5,938 nt of DNA, taken from contig CAMDQV010000137.1 of the NCBI GenBank assembly GCA_945906015.1, positions 1 to 5,938 on the forward strand, given 5' to 3'. Shown here piece by piece: positions 1-5,938 of this stretch (positions within the stretch are counted from its first letter, which is position 1; each line of letters begins with the position of its first letter). A program made the translations under genes and the position numbers. The notes under the pieces were generated by a model, which was not told the origin of the DNA, did not search any database, and worked only from the letters and a program-made list of their open reading frames with translations. The stretch comes from Pedobacter schmidteae (GTDB lineage Bacteria; Bacteroidota; Bacteroidia; Sphingobacteriales; Sphingobacteriaceae).

Positions 1-1779
1 AACCTGCCTGTTCATCTTCCAATATGGATTAGATAAGTAAATTGAACCTGGAAGCCAATAGCTTTGTCTAAGGTTACCCAAAACATCAGTGTATTCGAAG
101 TTCTGCATTTCACTTAGTGGAATGGAAGCAGGAGCATGATATATACTACCTGTTGCATCATTTCTTTCGCCTGTAAACGGTTTATTATCAACATCTTCAA
201 CGATATAACTTAGCTTTGTGAAGAATGAAAGTTTGTCAGTAATACTGTTATCTATCTTGAAATCAAAATTATGTCTATCTAAACTATGGTTTTGAAGAAT
301 ACCAATTGCCTTATTATTACCATATGAAAAATAGGTTTGCATTTTCTCACTACCACCGCTAACTCCAATGGTATTTGTCAAACTTGATCCATCACGATAA
401 AAATCTTTTATACGATCAGGCTGACCTTGCATCGCCACTTGCTTACCATTCCATAAGGTGATTGTTTGTCCAGTAATTTTTGGTCCCCAACTAGTCTCAG
501 AACTGGCATTGAATACTCCAGTTGCACCTTGGCCATACTCTGCCTGTACTTCAGGAAGGATAAAAGGACGATCTACAGTTGTGTTTCCAGTATAATCAAC
601 GATTATTTTTCCTGATTTTCCTCTTTTGGTTGTAATAATAATTGCACCATTCTGCCCTTGGCTACCATATAAAGCAGCAGCTGAAGCACCCTTTAGGATA
701 GTCATAGTCTCAATATCATCGCTATTCAACATACCTATACCATCTCCACCATCCCTACTTCCATGAGTACCACCTGATCCTACTTCACGGCTTGTATTAT
801 CCATTGGTACACCATCGATTACATATAAAGGTTGGTTACTACCGAATACAGACCTTTGACCACGTAAAACTACATTTGAAGAACTACCTGGGCCAGTTGC
901 ATTTTTGGTAATAGTTACACCGGCAACTTTTCCAGCCAAAGAATTGATCAGATTTGTTTCCTTAGCCTGATTAAGATCAGCTGTTTTAACTGTCTGGGCT
1001 GCATAGTTTAAGGATTTAGAGGATCTTTCGATACCCAGAGCGGTTACCACAACCTCTCCAAGCATTTGTGAATCTTCAACCAGAGTGACATTAATCAGAG
1101 TTCTACTATTTACTACAACCTCTTGAGTTATAAAACCAATATAACTGAAAACTAGAACCCCATTATCCGGTGCATTCAAAACATAATTTCCCTGAGCATC
1201 TGTTGTTGCTCCAATATTGCTTCCTTTTACCCTAACACTTACACCAGGCAAAGTCTCTCCTTTAGAATCCACAACTTTACCGCGAATGTCTAAAAGGATA
1301 AAGTTTGAATTTTTCAATGCTTTCTTTTCCTTAAAAGATAATTTATGACTGATTACAATGGTCTTGTTTTCAATACTGTAATCCAATGGTTGATTATTGA
1401 AAAGAATTACCAAAGCTTCTGACAATTCCGTATCAATAATATTTAATGTTACCGGTTTGGCTGTTTTTAGCAGATTCAGATCGTAAAAAAATACATAACC
1501 CGTTTGTTGCTTAATAGTAGAGAAGAACTCTTCAAGCGGCGCTTGTTTACCTGTTAAGGTTACCTTTTGTGAATATCCTTTGGAATAAACATTCATAAGG
1601 GCAACTATCATTAATATGAATGTAAGTTTCATAATCCGTTTGATCTTTTTATTAAGCGACTTATTTACCAGATTATAAGCAATCTGGTATTGCTCTGTAT
1701 GGCCCACAGAGTCTGCTTCAAAGCAGACTTTTGACCGAGTATCACCTAAATAATACTCTTTGTTAAGTATAGAATTCAT
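1..1779 (-). CDS. SusC/RagA-family TonB-dependent outer-membrane transporter with STN domain, N-terminal part
   Basis: This would be the outer-membrane channel of a SusC/SusD uptake pair, driven by TonB and importing glycan fragments into the periplasm. 593 codons are visible and the gene runs off the left edge in frame; family members are usually about 1000-1150 residues. Visible in order: a charged N-terminus (1-49), a hydrophobic signal segment starting at Met50 (MKLTFILMIVALMNVYSKG), an STN domain (about 73-143), a carboxypeptidase-regulatory-like beta-sandwich (about 166-234, with LPGVSV and TTDAQGNY), a TonB-box-like LGEVVVTALG (240-249), and the plug with PLYVIDGVP (317-325) and a variant GSQGQNGAIIITTK (372-385). 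The STN domain marks the signalling subclass that talks to FecR/ECF sigma pairs, which fits the two upstream genes. The start is uncertain: ATG at 1779 opens the frame, but ATG at 1632 (Met50) directly precedes the signal peptide, and three stem-loops lie between them. The substrate is unknown. Confidence 0.95.
   Translation of the reverse strand, partial: MNSILNKEYYLGDTRSKVCFEADSVGHTEQYQIAYNLVNKSLNKKIKRIMKLTFILMIVALMNVYSKGYSQKVTLTGKQAPLEEFFSTIKQQTGYVFFYDLNLLKTAKPVTLNIIDTELSEALVILFNNQPLDYSIENKTIVISHKLSFKEKKALKNSNFILLDIRGKVVDSKGETLPGVSVRVKGSNIGATTDAQGNYVLNAPDNGVLVFSYIGFITQEVVVNSRTLINVTLVEDSQMLGEVVVTALGIERSSKSLNYAAQTVKTADLNQAKETNLINSLAGKVAGVTITKNATGPGSSSNVVLRGQRSVFGSNQPLYVIDGVPMDNTSREVGSGGTHGSRDGGDGIGMLNSDDIETMTILKGASAAALYGSQGQNGAIIITTKRGKSGKIIVDYTGNTTVDRPFILPEVQAEYGQGATGVFNASSETSWGPKITGQTITLWNGKQVAMQGQPDRIKDFYRDGSSLTNTIGVSGGSEKMQTYFSYGNNKAIGILQNHSLDRHNFDFKIDNSITDKLSFFTKLSYIVEDVDNKPFTGERNDATGSIYHAPASIPLSEMQNFEYTDVLGNLRQSYWLPGSIYLSNPYWKMNRQV
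1666..1689 (-). promoter_or_regulatory. Stem-loop C upstream of the SusC signal-peptide start
   Basis: This is a perfect 9-bp inverted repeat (arms 1666-1674 and 1681-1689, TACCAGATT/AATCTGGTA on the minus strand) with a six-base loop. It ends 33 bases before the ATG at 1632. No U-tract follows it in the direction of susC transcription, so it is not an intrinsic terminator. Any role in controlling susC mRNA is inferred from position and from its neighbours 1710-1729 and 1737-1758. If translation starts at 1779 it lies inside coding sequence. Confidence 0.5.
1710..1729 (-). promoter_or_regulatory. Stem-loop B (20-base perfect palindrome) in the susC leader or N-terminus
   Basis: The arms 1710-1718 and 1721-1729 (AGTCTGCTT/AAGCAGACT) are perfect complements separated by two bases. 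As RNA it would more likely fold as a 7-bp stem with a six-base loop. In the frame opened at 1779 the central part encodes V-C-F-E-A-D, which matches no domain I recognise. As near-palindromic DNA it could also be an operator for a dimeric regulator, but no such regulator is visible nearby. Confidence 0.45.
1737..1758 (-). promoter_or_regulatory. Stem-loop A in the susC leader or N-terminus
   Basis: On the minus strand GAGTATTA pairs with TGATACTC (arms 1751-1758 and 1737-1744), giving eight pairs including one G-U around a six-base loop. It begins four bases after the stop codon of a six-codon ORF that starts at 1783. It is the first of three closely spaced hairpins before the ATG at 1632. 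Confidence 0.4.
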
Positions 1780-1842
1780 ACATTTGTGTGTTTTGTTAAT
1801 AAATAATCTTTGTGCATCAATTTTTATTTAAGCTAAACAGTG

Positions 1843-1868
1843 ACCAGAGGCGCTCCAACGCTTCTGGT
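1843..1868 (-). promoter_or_regulatory. Stem-loop in the fecR-susC intergenic region
   Basis: ACCAGA (minus strand, 1868-1863) pairs with TCTGGT (1848-1843). After one A-C mismatch there is a further GCG/CGC stem around a six-base loop. It lies 27 bases after the fecR stop. In the fecR-to-susC direction it is followed by CACTGTTTAGC rather than a U-run, so a processing site, partial attenuator or leader element is more likely than a strong terminator. Its outer arms repeat the ACCAGA/TCTGGT arms of the hairpin at 1666-1689. Confidence 0.45.
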
Positions 1869-1894
1869 TTATTTATTTGTTCATTCGTAGACCT

Positions 1895-3151
1895 TTATGG
1901 CATTACTATAACCTCCCTTCCTTCTAATCTGAAATGAACTTTCGTTTTTTCCAATACTTTTAGAACTTGTATTAAACTTAAACTCCTTTCAATCTCGCCT
2001 CCAAAACGATAATTTGGCATATCTCCCTCATATATAATGGACACATCATACCAGCGTTCAATTTGACGCATAACTGTCTTAATATCTGCCTCATGGAACT
2101 GAAAATAGCCTTCCTTCCAGGCTACAGCCTCAGCCGTATTTTTAACATTAATAACCTCGATTCGCTCAGTTAACTTAGACTGTTCTCCAGGTTTTAGCAT
2201 CTGTGAAATATTGGTTCGTATATCTGAAATTCTAACACTTCCTTCTAATAAGGTGGTATTCACAGAAGGTTCGTCTTCGTATGCATTGATATTAAAGTGG
2301 GTTCCAAAAACTTGTACCGTCTGATTTCGGGTATTCACTTCAAAAATCTTAGATTCATCATGTGCTACTTCAAAATAAGCTTCACCATGCAGTTCAACTT
2401 GTCTCTTAGATCCTGCAAACTTTGTAGAGAATCGAATGGATGATGCTGCGTTTAGCCAAACCTTGCTACCATCTGGAAGTCTGACCTGAAATTTACCGCC
2501 TTTAGGTGTTTCGATTGTATTAAAAATAATATCATCTGAAGTAACATCGGGGAGCTTTGTATTAATTTCGTTTGAAAAGGCATAGATTAATTCGCCTTCA
2601 GCTGCTTTCAGTATAGTATTACCACCCTGATTTGCAAGTATACCATTTTGAGCATCGTCCAAAATGATCTTTGTACCATCGCCCAAAGTAAGAATAGCTT
2701 TATCATCTCCGGGTTCAATGTCATTCGCTGAAAGAAGTACAGTTTTTATTTGTGGAACTAAAGGCTTATCTTTTTTCGGAGTGTAAACTGAAGGCTTATC
2801 GACAATCTCTTTTGCAACAACTAGTTCAGTTACTTTAATTTTTGAAGTAAAATGCATCGTGATAGAAAAAACTACAGCAATTATTGCAGCAGCAGATGCT
2901 GCATAATACCATTTATAGTTTCTGCGAATAGAAGGGGAATCTTTTGCAGATATAGCGTTTTCGATTTCTGAAAAAATACGTGCTTTTAGTTCCTTTTCAT
3001 TACTCACGTAATTTTCTGGCAGAATGATATTCTTATCTTGTGCAAAATTATACCATTGGGTAAAGGCCTCCTTCTCTTCTGGAGTAATGGTATTGTTTAG
3101 CCACTTTTCGGCTAATTCCTGATATCGTTCGTCTGAACTTAAAGGTTTCAT
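1895..3151 (-). CDS. FecR-family anti-sigma factor (transmembrane signal transducer)
   Basis: Proteins of this family sit in the inner membrane, hold the cognate ECF sigma factor, and pass on a signal from a SusC-type receptor. Counted from ATG 3151 the protein has 418 residues, the usual length for Bacteroidota FecR proteins. It has a cytoplasmic N-terminal sigma-binding part (about 1-78, with ELAEKWLNNTITPEEKEAF), one transmembrane helix (about 82-101, AASAAAIIAVVFSITM), a periplasmic linker with ILTLGDGTKIIL, the FecR domain (about 210-305, with TPKGGKFQVRLPDGSKVWLNA and HGEAYFEVAHD), and a C-terminal DUF4974/STN-like domain (about 348-416). The open frame extends seven codons upstream to a TTG at 3172; ATG 3151 is preferred because it is the first standard start. 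The gene follows the sigma gene by 83 bases and precedes susC, so the three probably form one signalling unit. Confidence 0.95.
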   Translation of the reverse strand: MKPLSSDERYQELAEKWLNNTITPEEKEAFTQWYNFAQDKNIILPENYVSNEKELKARIFSEIENAISAKDSPSIRRNYKWYYAASAAAIIAVVFSITMHFTSKIKVTELVVAKEIVDKPSVYTPKKDKPLVPQIKTVLLSANDIEPGDDKAILTLGDGTKIILDDAQNGILANQGGNTILKAAEGELIYAFSNEINTKLPDVTSDDIIFNTIETPKGGKFQVRLPDGSKVWLNAASSIRFSTKFAGSKRQVELHGEAYFEVAHDESKIFEVNTRNQTVQVFGTHFNINAYEDEPSVNTTLLEGSVRISDIRTNISQMLKPGEQSKLTERIEVINVKNTAEAVAWKEGYFQFHEADIKTVMRQIERWYDVSIIYEGDMPNYRFGGEIERSLSLIQVLKVLEKTKVHFRLEGREVIVMP

Positions 3152-3234
3152 GTATTGGGTGTTTATATACAAGTCCTTTTATAAAGGCAAATCCCTTAGT
3201 CCAATTGAAAATATTATTTCAAAACAAGAATTGT

Positions 3235-3792
3235 TTAAAGGAATAACTGACCAAGGCCAGTTCTTAAAACTTTAAGAGCTTTGCCAATATGAGCTTCGAC
3301 GGTCTTTTCAGAAATACAAAATTCTGCAGCTATCTGCTTTTGTGACATGCCATTTTCGCGACTCATTTTATATACCAGGCGGCATTTTTCGGGAAGATTT
3401 GAAACAAGTAATTCTAATCTGGATTTGAGCTCTTCAAACTCTAGCCAGTCTTCAGTTGAATTAGATGCAATTGGAATAACATTTAAACTATAATCAGCAT
3501 ATTTATTATACAGATTTCGTTTTGCAAGGATCTTGATTACTCTATATTTGACAGAAACAGCAAGGTAAGCATTAAGAGTAGTGGTAATTAGTATAGATTC
3601 TCTCCTATCCCAAAGTGAGATGAATATATCCTGAACAATTTCCTCAGCATCTTCTAGATGGCCAATTTTATTGCAAGCAACGGTAAACACCTTTTTCCAG
3701 TACCTACTATAAATTTCTGAAAAGGCCATTTTATCTCCCAACCGAATCAAATCCAGTAACTCAATATCGGAATAAGAGACATAAAAAGACAT
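3235..3792 (-). CDS. ECF RNA polymerase sigma factor (FecI-like, Bacteroidota type)
   Basis: This is a 185-residue sigma-70 family factor that would direct RNA polymerase to the promoter of the neighbouring susC-type genes once FecR releases or activates it. Region 2 spans about 12-75, with AFSEIYSRYWKKVF followed by DAEEIVQDIFISLW (48-61). Region 4 spans about 124-176, with LPEKCRLVYKMSRENGMS and a helix-turn-helix QKQIAAEFCISEKTVEAHI. Both domains are intact and the length is typical. An upstream TTG at 3834 would add 14 residues (MIFYLLTSRFKSLI), which belong to no sigma domain; ATG 3792 has a weak AAGAG seven bases upstream and is chosen. The next gene upstream ends 86 bases away with no terminator visible, so read-through from the sulfatase genes is possible. 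Confidence 0.95.
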   Translation of the reverse strand: MSFYVSYSDIELLDLIRLGDKMAFSEIYSRYWKKVFTVACNKIGHLEDAEEIVQDIFISLWDRRESILITTTLNAYLAVSVKYRVIKILAKRNLYNKYADYSLNVIPIASNSTEDWLEFEELKSRLELLVSNLPEKCRLVYKMSRENGMSQKQIAAEFCISEKTVEAHIGKALKVLRTGLGQLFL

Positions 3793-3878
3793 AATTAAAC
3801 TCTTAAACCTTGAAGTTAATAAATAAAAAATCAAACTAACAATAAAATATATCAGAGTTTGGGAGTTTTTTTTATTAA

Positions 3879-4088
3879 TTACCTTTCTACAGAGCTTTTC
3901 ACAGGAAATCTAGCAGGTATACCACTAGTACAACAACTTAGATTTTTTACTTTTTTACTTTTTAAAGTACTTATTTCCCCTTTTAAAGAATCAGTTTTCG
4001 GGGTCTCGGAACATGAATAAATTGAGCTTATCAATATCAATCCTGCAAAAACAGATAGGAGGCTTGAAAATAAAGTTTGCTTATTCAT
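3879..4088 (-). CDS. Small predicted lipoprotein with a Cys-Cys pair, linked to the FGE gene
   Basis: This 69-residue protein is not recognised. Residues 1-25 form a lipoprotein signal peptide (short basic start, hydrophobic FSSLLSVFAGLILISSI) ending in I-Y-S-C, so Cys26 would be the lipidated residue. The mature part is only 44 residues: a hydrophilic lysine-rich stretch (SLKGEISTLKSKKVKNL), then Cys52-Cys53, then TSGIPARFPVKSSVER. It starts 16 bases after the FGE stop codon, so the two are probably co-transcribed and perhaps translationally coupled. Adjacent cysteines beside a gene for a copper-dependent enzyme suggest metal or thiol chemistry, for example Cu(I) delivery or redox support, but this is inference. 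The PxR after the cysteines faintly recalls the sulfatase CxPxR motif without matching its spacing. A spurious ORF is unlikely given the complete signal peptide and lipobox. Confidence 0.75.
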   Translation of the reverse strand: MNKQTLFSSLLSVFAGLILISSIYSCSETPKTDSLKGEISTLKSKKVKNLSCCTSGIPARFPVKSSVER

Positions 4089-4104
4089 TTAGATTAATTT
4101 ATGA

Positions 4105-5190
4105 TTATTTCACACATCTAAAACCCAAATTACTCATTCCTGAATCAGGTGAGCTTTTCATGCGTCTGGCTGCTCTGTAGCCTGAGCAATAAGATTCATT
4201 GCACATAAATGATCCTCCTCGCGAAACTCTTTTAGGAGTATAAGGCTCATCAGGATCAAAGCTATCGGCCGGGCCTATTGGATTATTAATGCCAGATGGA
4301 TTATTCACACTTTTATAATAATCATTCCTGTACCAGTCTGAGCACCATTCCCAAACATTTCCGGCCATATCATATATATCATAGCCATTCGGAGCAAAAG
4401 ATTTTACAGGAGCGATGCCGGTAAATTTATCACGAGCATTATTGATATCAGGAAAGCTTCCTTCCCAAGTATTGGCTTTTGGTTTCCCGCTATTAACATG
4501 CTCATTTCCCCATGGGTATACATTATTGATCAGGCCTCCTCTTGAGGCATATTCATATTCAGCCTCTGTTGGAAGTCGCTTTCCTGCCCATTTACAATAG
4601 GCCATAGCATCATCCCAGCTTACATGTACAACCGGATAGTTACCTTTCCCATTGATAGTACTCTGCGGACCTTCAGGATTTTTCCAGCTTGCACCGGGAA
4701 CCCAGCTCCACCATTGAGAATAGTCATTCAGATCAATCTTTTGTGCGGGAGGAGTAAAAACTAAGGATGCTGCGACTAATAATGATTCATCAGGCTTAGG
4801 GGTGTCAGGAGGCAATTGTTTCTTCAATTCTTCCCAATCTGGTTTTCTTTCTGCAGTGGTCAAGTATCCTGTACTTGCTACAAATTTGGCAAACTGATCA
4901 TTGGTAACTTCATGCTGATCAATCAAAAAGGCATCGATCATTACCTTATGTTTTGGATATTCATCCTCTGAGGCTTGTTGATTATCGCCACCCATCATGT
5001 ACGTTCCAGCAGGGATCTTTACCATACCCAAACTGGAAGTGTCTCCATTAAAAGAAATATCTGCAAGGGTTACAGGCGCAGCAACCGAAGTAGTAAGGCT
5101 CTGATTTGCAGCTTTTTTATCCTGACTGCATGAGCTAAGTGCGAAAAATATCGCAGAGATCAATAGGTTATTTATATTTTGGAATTTCAT
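4105..5190 (-). CDS. Formylglycine-generating enzyme (SUMF1/FGE-sulfatase family), predicted lipoprotein
   Basis: FGE oxidises the cysteine in a sulfatase CxPxR motif to formylglycine, using O2 and a Cu(I) bound by two cysteines. The 361-residue protein has a lipoprotein signal (1-20, lipobox L-S-S-Cys21), a short linker, and a full FGE domain (about 54-361). It begins MVKIPAGTYMMGG and EVTNDQFAKFVASTGY, continues with WWSWVPGASWKNPEGP (160-175), VVHVSWDDAMAYCKWAGKRLPTEAE (187-211) and NGYDIYDMAGNVWEW (268-282), and ends in GGSFMC-NESYC and NLGFRC. Cys330 and Cys335 correspond to the human catalytic pair Cys336/Cys341, which EgtB/PvdO-type relatives lack, so true FGE activity is likely. Cys199 and Cys359 match one human structural disulfide; the second pair is replaced by Ser216 and Ala340. 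The lipobox places it on the periplasmic side or in the outer membrane. It follows the sulfatase gene by 45 bases, so that sulfatase is its obvious substrate. Confidence 0.93.
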   Translation of the reverse strand: MKFQNINNLLISAIFFALSSCSQDKKAANQSLTTSVAAPVTLADISFNGDTSSLGMVKIPAGTYMMGGDNQQASEDEYPKHKVMIDAFLIDQHEVTNDQFAKFVASTGYLTTAERKPDWEELKKQLPPDTPKPDESLLVAASLVFTPPAQKIDLNDYSQWWSWVPGASWKNPEGPQSTINGKGNYPVVHVSWDDAMAYCKWAGKRLPTEAEYEYASRGGLINNVYPWGNEHVNSGKPKANTWEGSFPDINNARDKFTGIAPVKSFAPNGYDIYDMAGNVWEWCSDWYRNDYYKSVNNPSGINNPIGPADSFDPDEPYTPKRVSRGGSFMCNESYCSGYRAARRMKSSPDSGMSNLGFRCVK

Positions 5191-5235
5191 TCGTATTTGT
5201 AGTATTATAATTCTAAACGCGGCGAGTTAATTTTA

Positions 5236-5938
5236 TTAAAGTCCCCATTTCATATTTTTCAAATCAGCTATTTTGATATAATCCTTCTTTCTCACATTAC
5301 CATCCTTAGTTAGAATATAACCTTTTGGATCTTCATTATTCCATTTTAATGCAGGCACCTGATTTAACAGCAATTTTCTATGTTCTTTAATGATATTCTT
5401 ACTTGCTGGCTTATAAGCAATATTATTCCATTCATTTTTATCAATATCATGGTCGTATAGCTCTTCTAGATTTATGAATGGATAATAAATATATCGGTAT
5501 CTGTTTGTTCGGATGGTATATCCATCACCTGAGTTAGTACCCCCTTCTTCATTCATGAAATAAGCTGTAAAAGCAGGCTCATGAACAAAGCTCTTATTCT
5601 TAATCATCGGAACAAGGCTTTCTCCATCACAATACGCAGGGATTTTTTCACCCGTCAATTCTGCTAAAGTAGGGAACATATCCATCATCGATACTGGCAC
5701 ATTAGTGGAAGAACCAGGTTTAGTTACGCCCGGTGCCATAATAAACATTGGAGCTCTGGTTGAACGTTCCCAAAGTGTAAATTTTTCCCAATTTTCTTTT
5801 TCGCCCATGTGCATACCATGATCAGACCAAACCATCAAAATTGAATTATTTAAATAGCCTGTTGTTTCTAAATCATCTAATAATTTACCGAGCATAGCAT
5901 CTGTAAATGAGATAGTTGCCATATAAGCCTGAACAACT
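5236..5938 (-). CDS. Type I sulfatase, iduronate-2-sulfatase-like, C-terminal half (5' end outside window)
   Basis: This is an arylsulfatase-superfamily enzyme that hydrolyses a sulfate ester, probably in the periplasm. 233 codons are visible. The frame stays open through the right edge (VVQAY precedes the Met at 5922), so that Met is internal and not the start. Family members usually have about 450-550 residues, so roughly half is missing, including the signal peptide and the CxPxR or SxPxR active-site motif. Visible hallmarks are the helix SFTDAMLGKLLDDL, then WSDHGMHMGEKENWEKFTLWE with the metal-binding Asp-His pair (about 5823-5818) and the lysine 13 residues after that Asp (5784-5782), equivalent to Asp334/His335/Lys347 of human iduronate-2-sulfatase. 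RAPMFIMAPGV and MMDMFPTLAELTGE follow, and then the C-terminal subdomain with YRYIYYPF and EELYDHDIDKNEWNNIA. The FGE gene lies directly downstream. The substrate is not determinable here. Confidence 0.95.
   Translation of the reverse strand, partial: VVQAYMATISFTDAMLGKLLDDLETTGYLNNSILMVWSDHGMHMGEKENWEKFTLWERSTRAPMFIMAPGVTKPGSSTNVPVSMMDMFPTLAELTGEKIPAYCDGESLVPMIKNKSFVHEPAFTAYFMNEEGGTNSGDGYTIRTNRYRYIYYPFINLEELYDHDIDKNEWNNIAYKPASKNIIKEHRKLLLNQVPALKWNNEDPKGYILTKDGNVRKKDYIKIADLKNMKWGL

Noticed and set aside
1843..1868. Stem-loop considered as an intrinsic terminator of fecR
   Set aside because: No U-tract follows it in the minus direction, so it is listed as a leader or processing element instead.
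3175..3187. Small palindrome CCTTTTATAAAGG upstream of fecR
   Set aside because: It has only five paired bases with a three-base loop in very AT-rich DNA, which is expected by chance.
3832..3839. TTAGTTTG on the minus strand upstream of the sigma gene, close to the Bacteroidota -7 consensus TAnnTTTG
   Set aside because: One consensus base is wrong and no TTTG-like -33 element is found about 19-21 bases upstream, so it is not reported as a promoter.
3861..3873. GGGAG followed by eight T on the plus strand, resembling a terminator tail
   Set aside because: No inverted repeat precedes it, and there is no plus-strand gene to terminate. On the minus strand it is an A-run, which is the wrong polarity.
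3904..3921. Cys-Cys...Pro-Ala-Arg in the small lipoprotein considered as a sulfatase-type CxPxR motif for FGE
   Set aside because: The cysteine is five or six residues before the proline rather than two, so the canonical motif is absent.
3937..3966. Repeated TTTTTTAC units inside the small lipoprotein gene, considered as a phase-variable repeat
   Set aside because: The repeats are short, few and imperfect, and simply reflect a lysine- and serine-rich stretch.
4415..4600. 61-codon open frame on the plus strand
   Set aside because: It lies entirely inside the well-supported FGE gene on the other strand and shows no domain or signal peptide.

Overview
The window reads as part of a Bacteroidota chromosome, most likely a soil or water Sphingobacteriaceae-type organism (Pedobacter or a relative; the genus is a guess). 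The reasons are the low G+C, the near absence of Shine-Dalgarno sites, and the set of families present: an ECF sigma factor, a FecR-type anti-sigma factor and a SusC/RagA outer-membrane transporter, next to sulfatase genes. All six genes lie on the minus strand, so the order of transcription runs from the right edge to the left edge.

Right part (about 3879-5938): a sulfatase gene cut by the window edge, a formylglycine-generating enzyme (FGE) made as a lipoprotein with both catalytic cysteines, and a 69-residue lipoprotein with a Cys-Cys pair. Spacings of 45 and 16 bases suggest one operon. The FGE would activate the sulfatase by oxidising its active-site cysteine to formylglycine. The small lipoprotein is not recognised and may serve this maturation step.

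Middle (1895-3792): an ECF sigma factor followed by its FecR-like membrane anti-sigma factor. For both, an ATG inside the longest open frame is a better start than the upstream TTG.

Left part (1-1894): the first 593 codons of a SusC-like TonB-dependent receptor with an N-terminal STN signalling domain, as expected for a receptor that signals to FecR and the sigma factor. SusD should lie beyond the left edge. The region between fecR and the SusC signal peptide holds four stem-loops, each with a six-base loop or readable that way, plus a six-codon upstream ORF. This could be a structured mRNA leader or an N-terminal extension, depending on whether translation starts at 1779 or 1632.

Taken together this looks like the edge of a system for uptake and desulfation of a sulfated glycan or other sulfate ester. 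The substrate cannot be read from the window. No gene-free stretch is longer than about 115 bases, and no tRNA, rRNA, CRISPR array or mobile element was seen.
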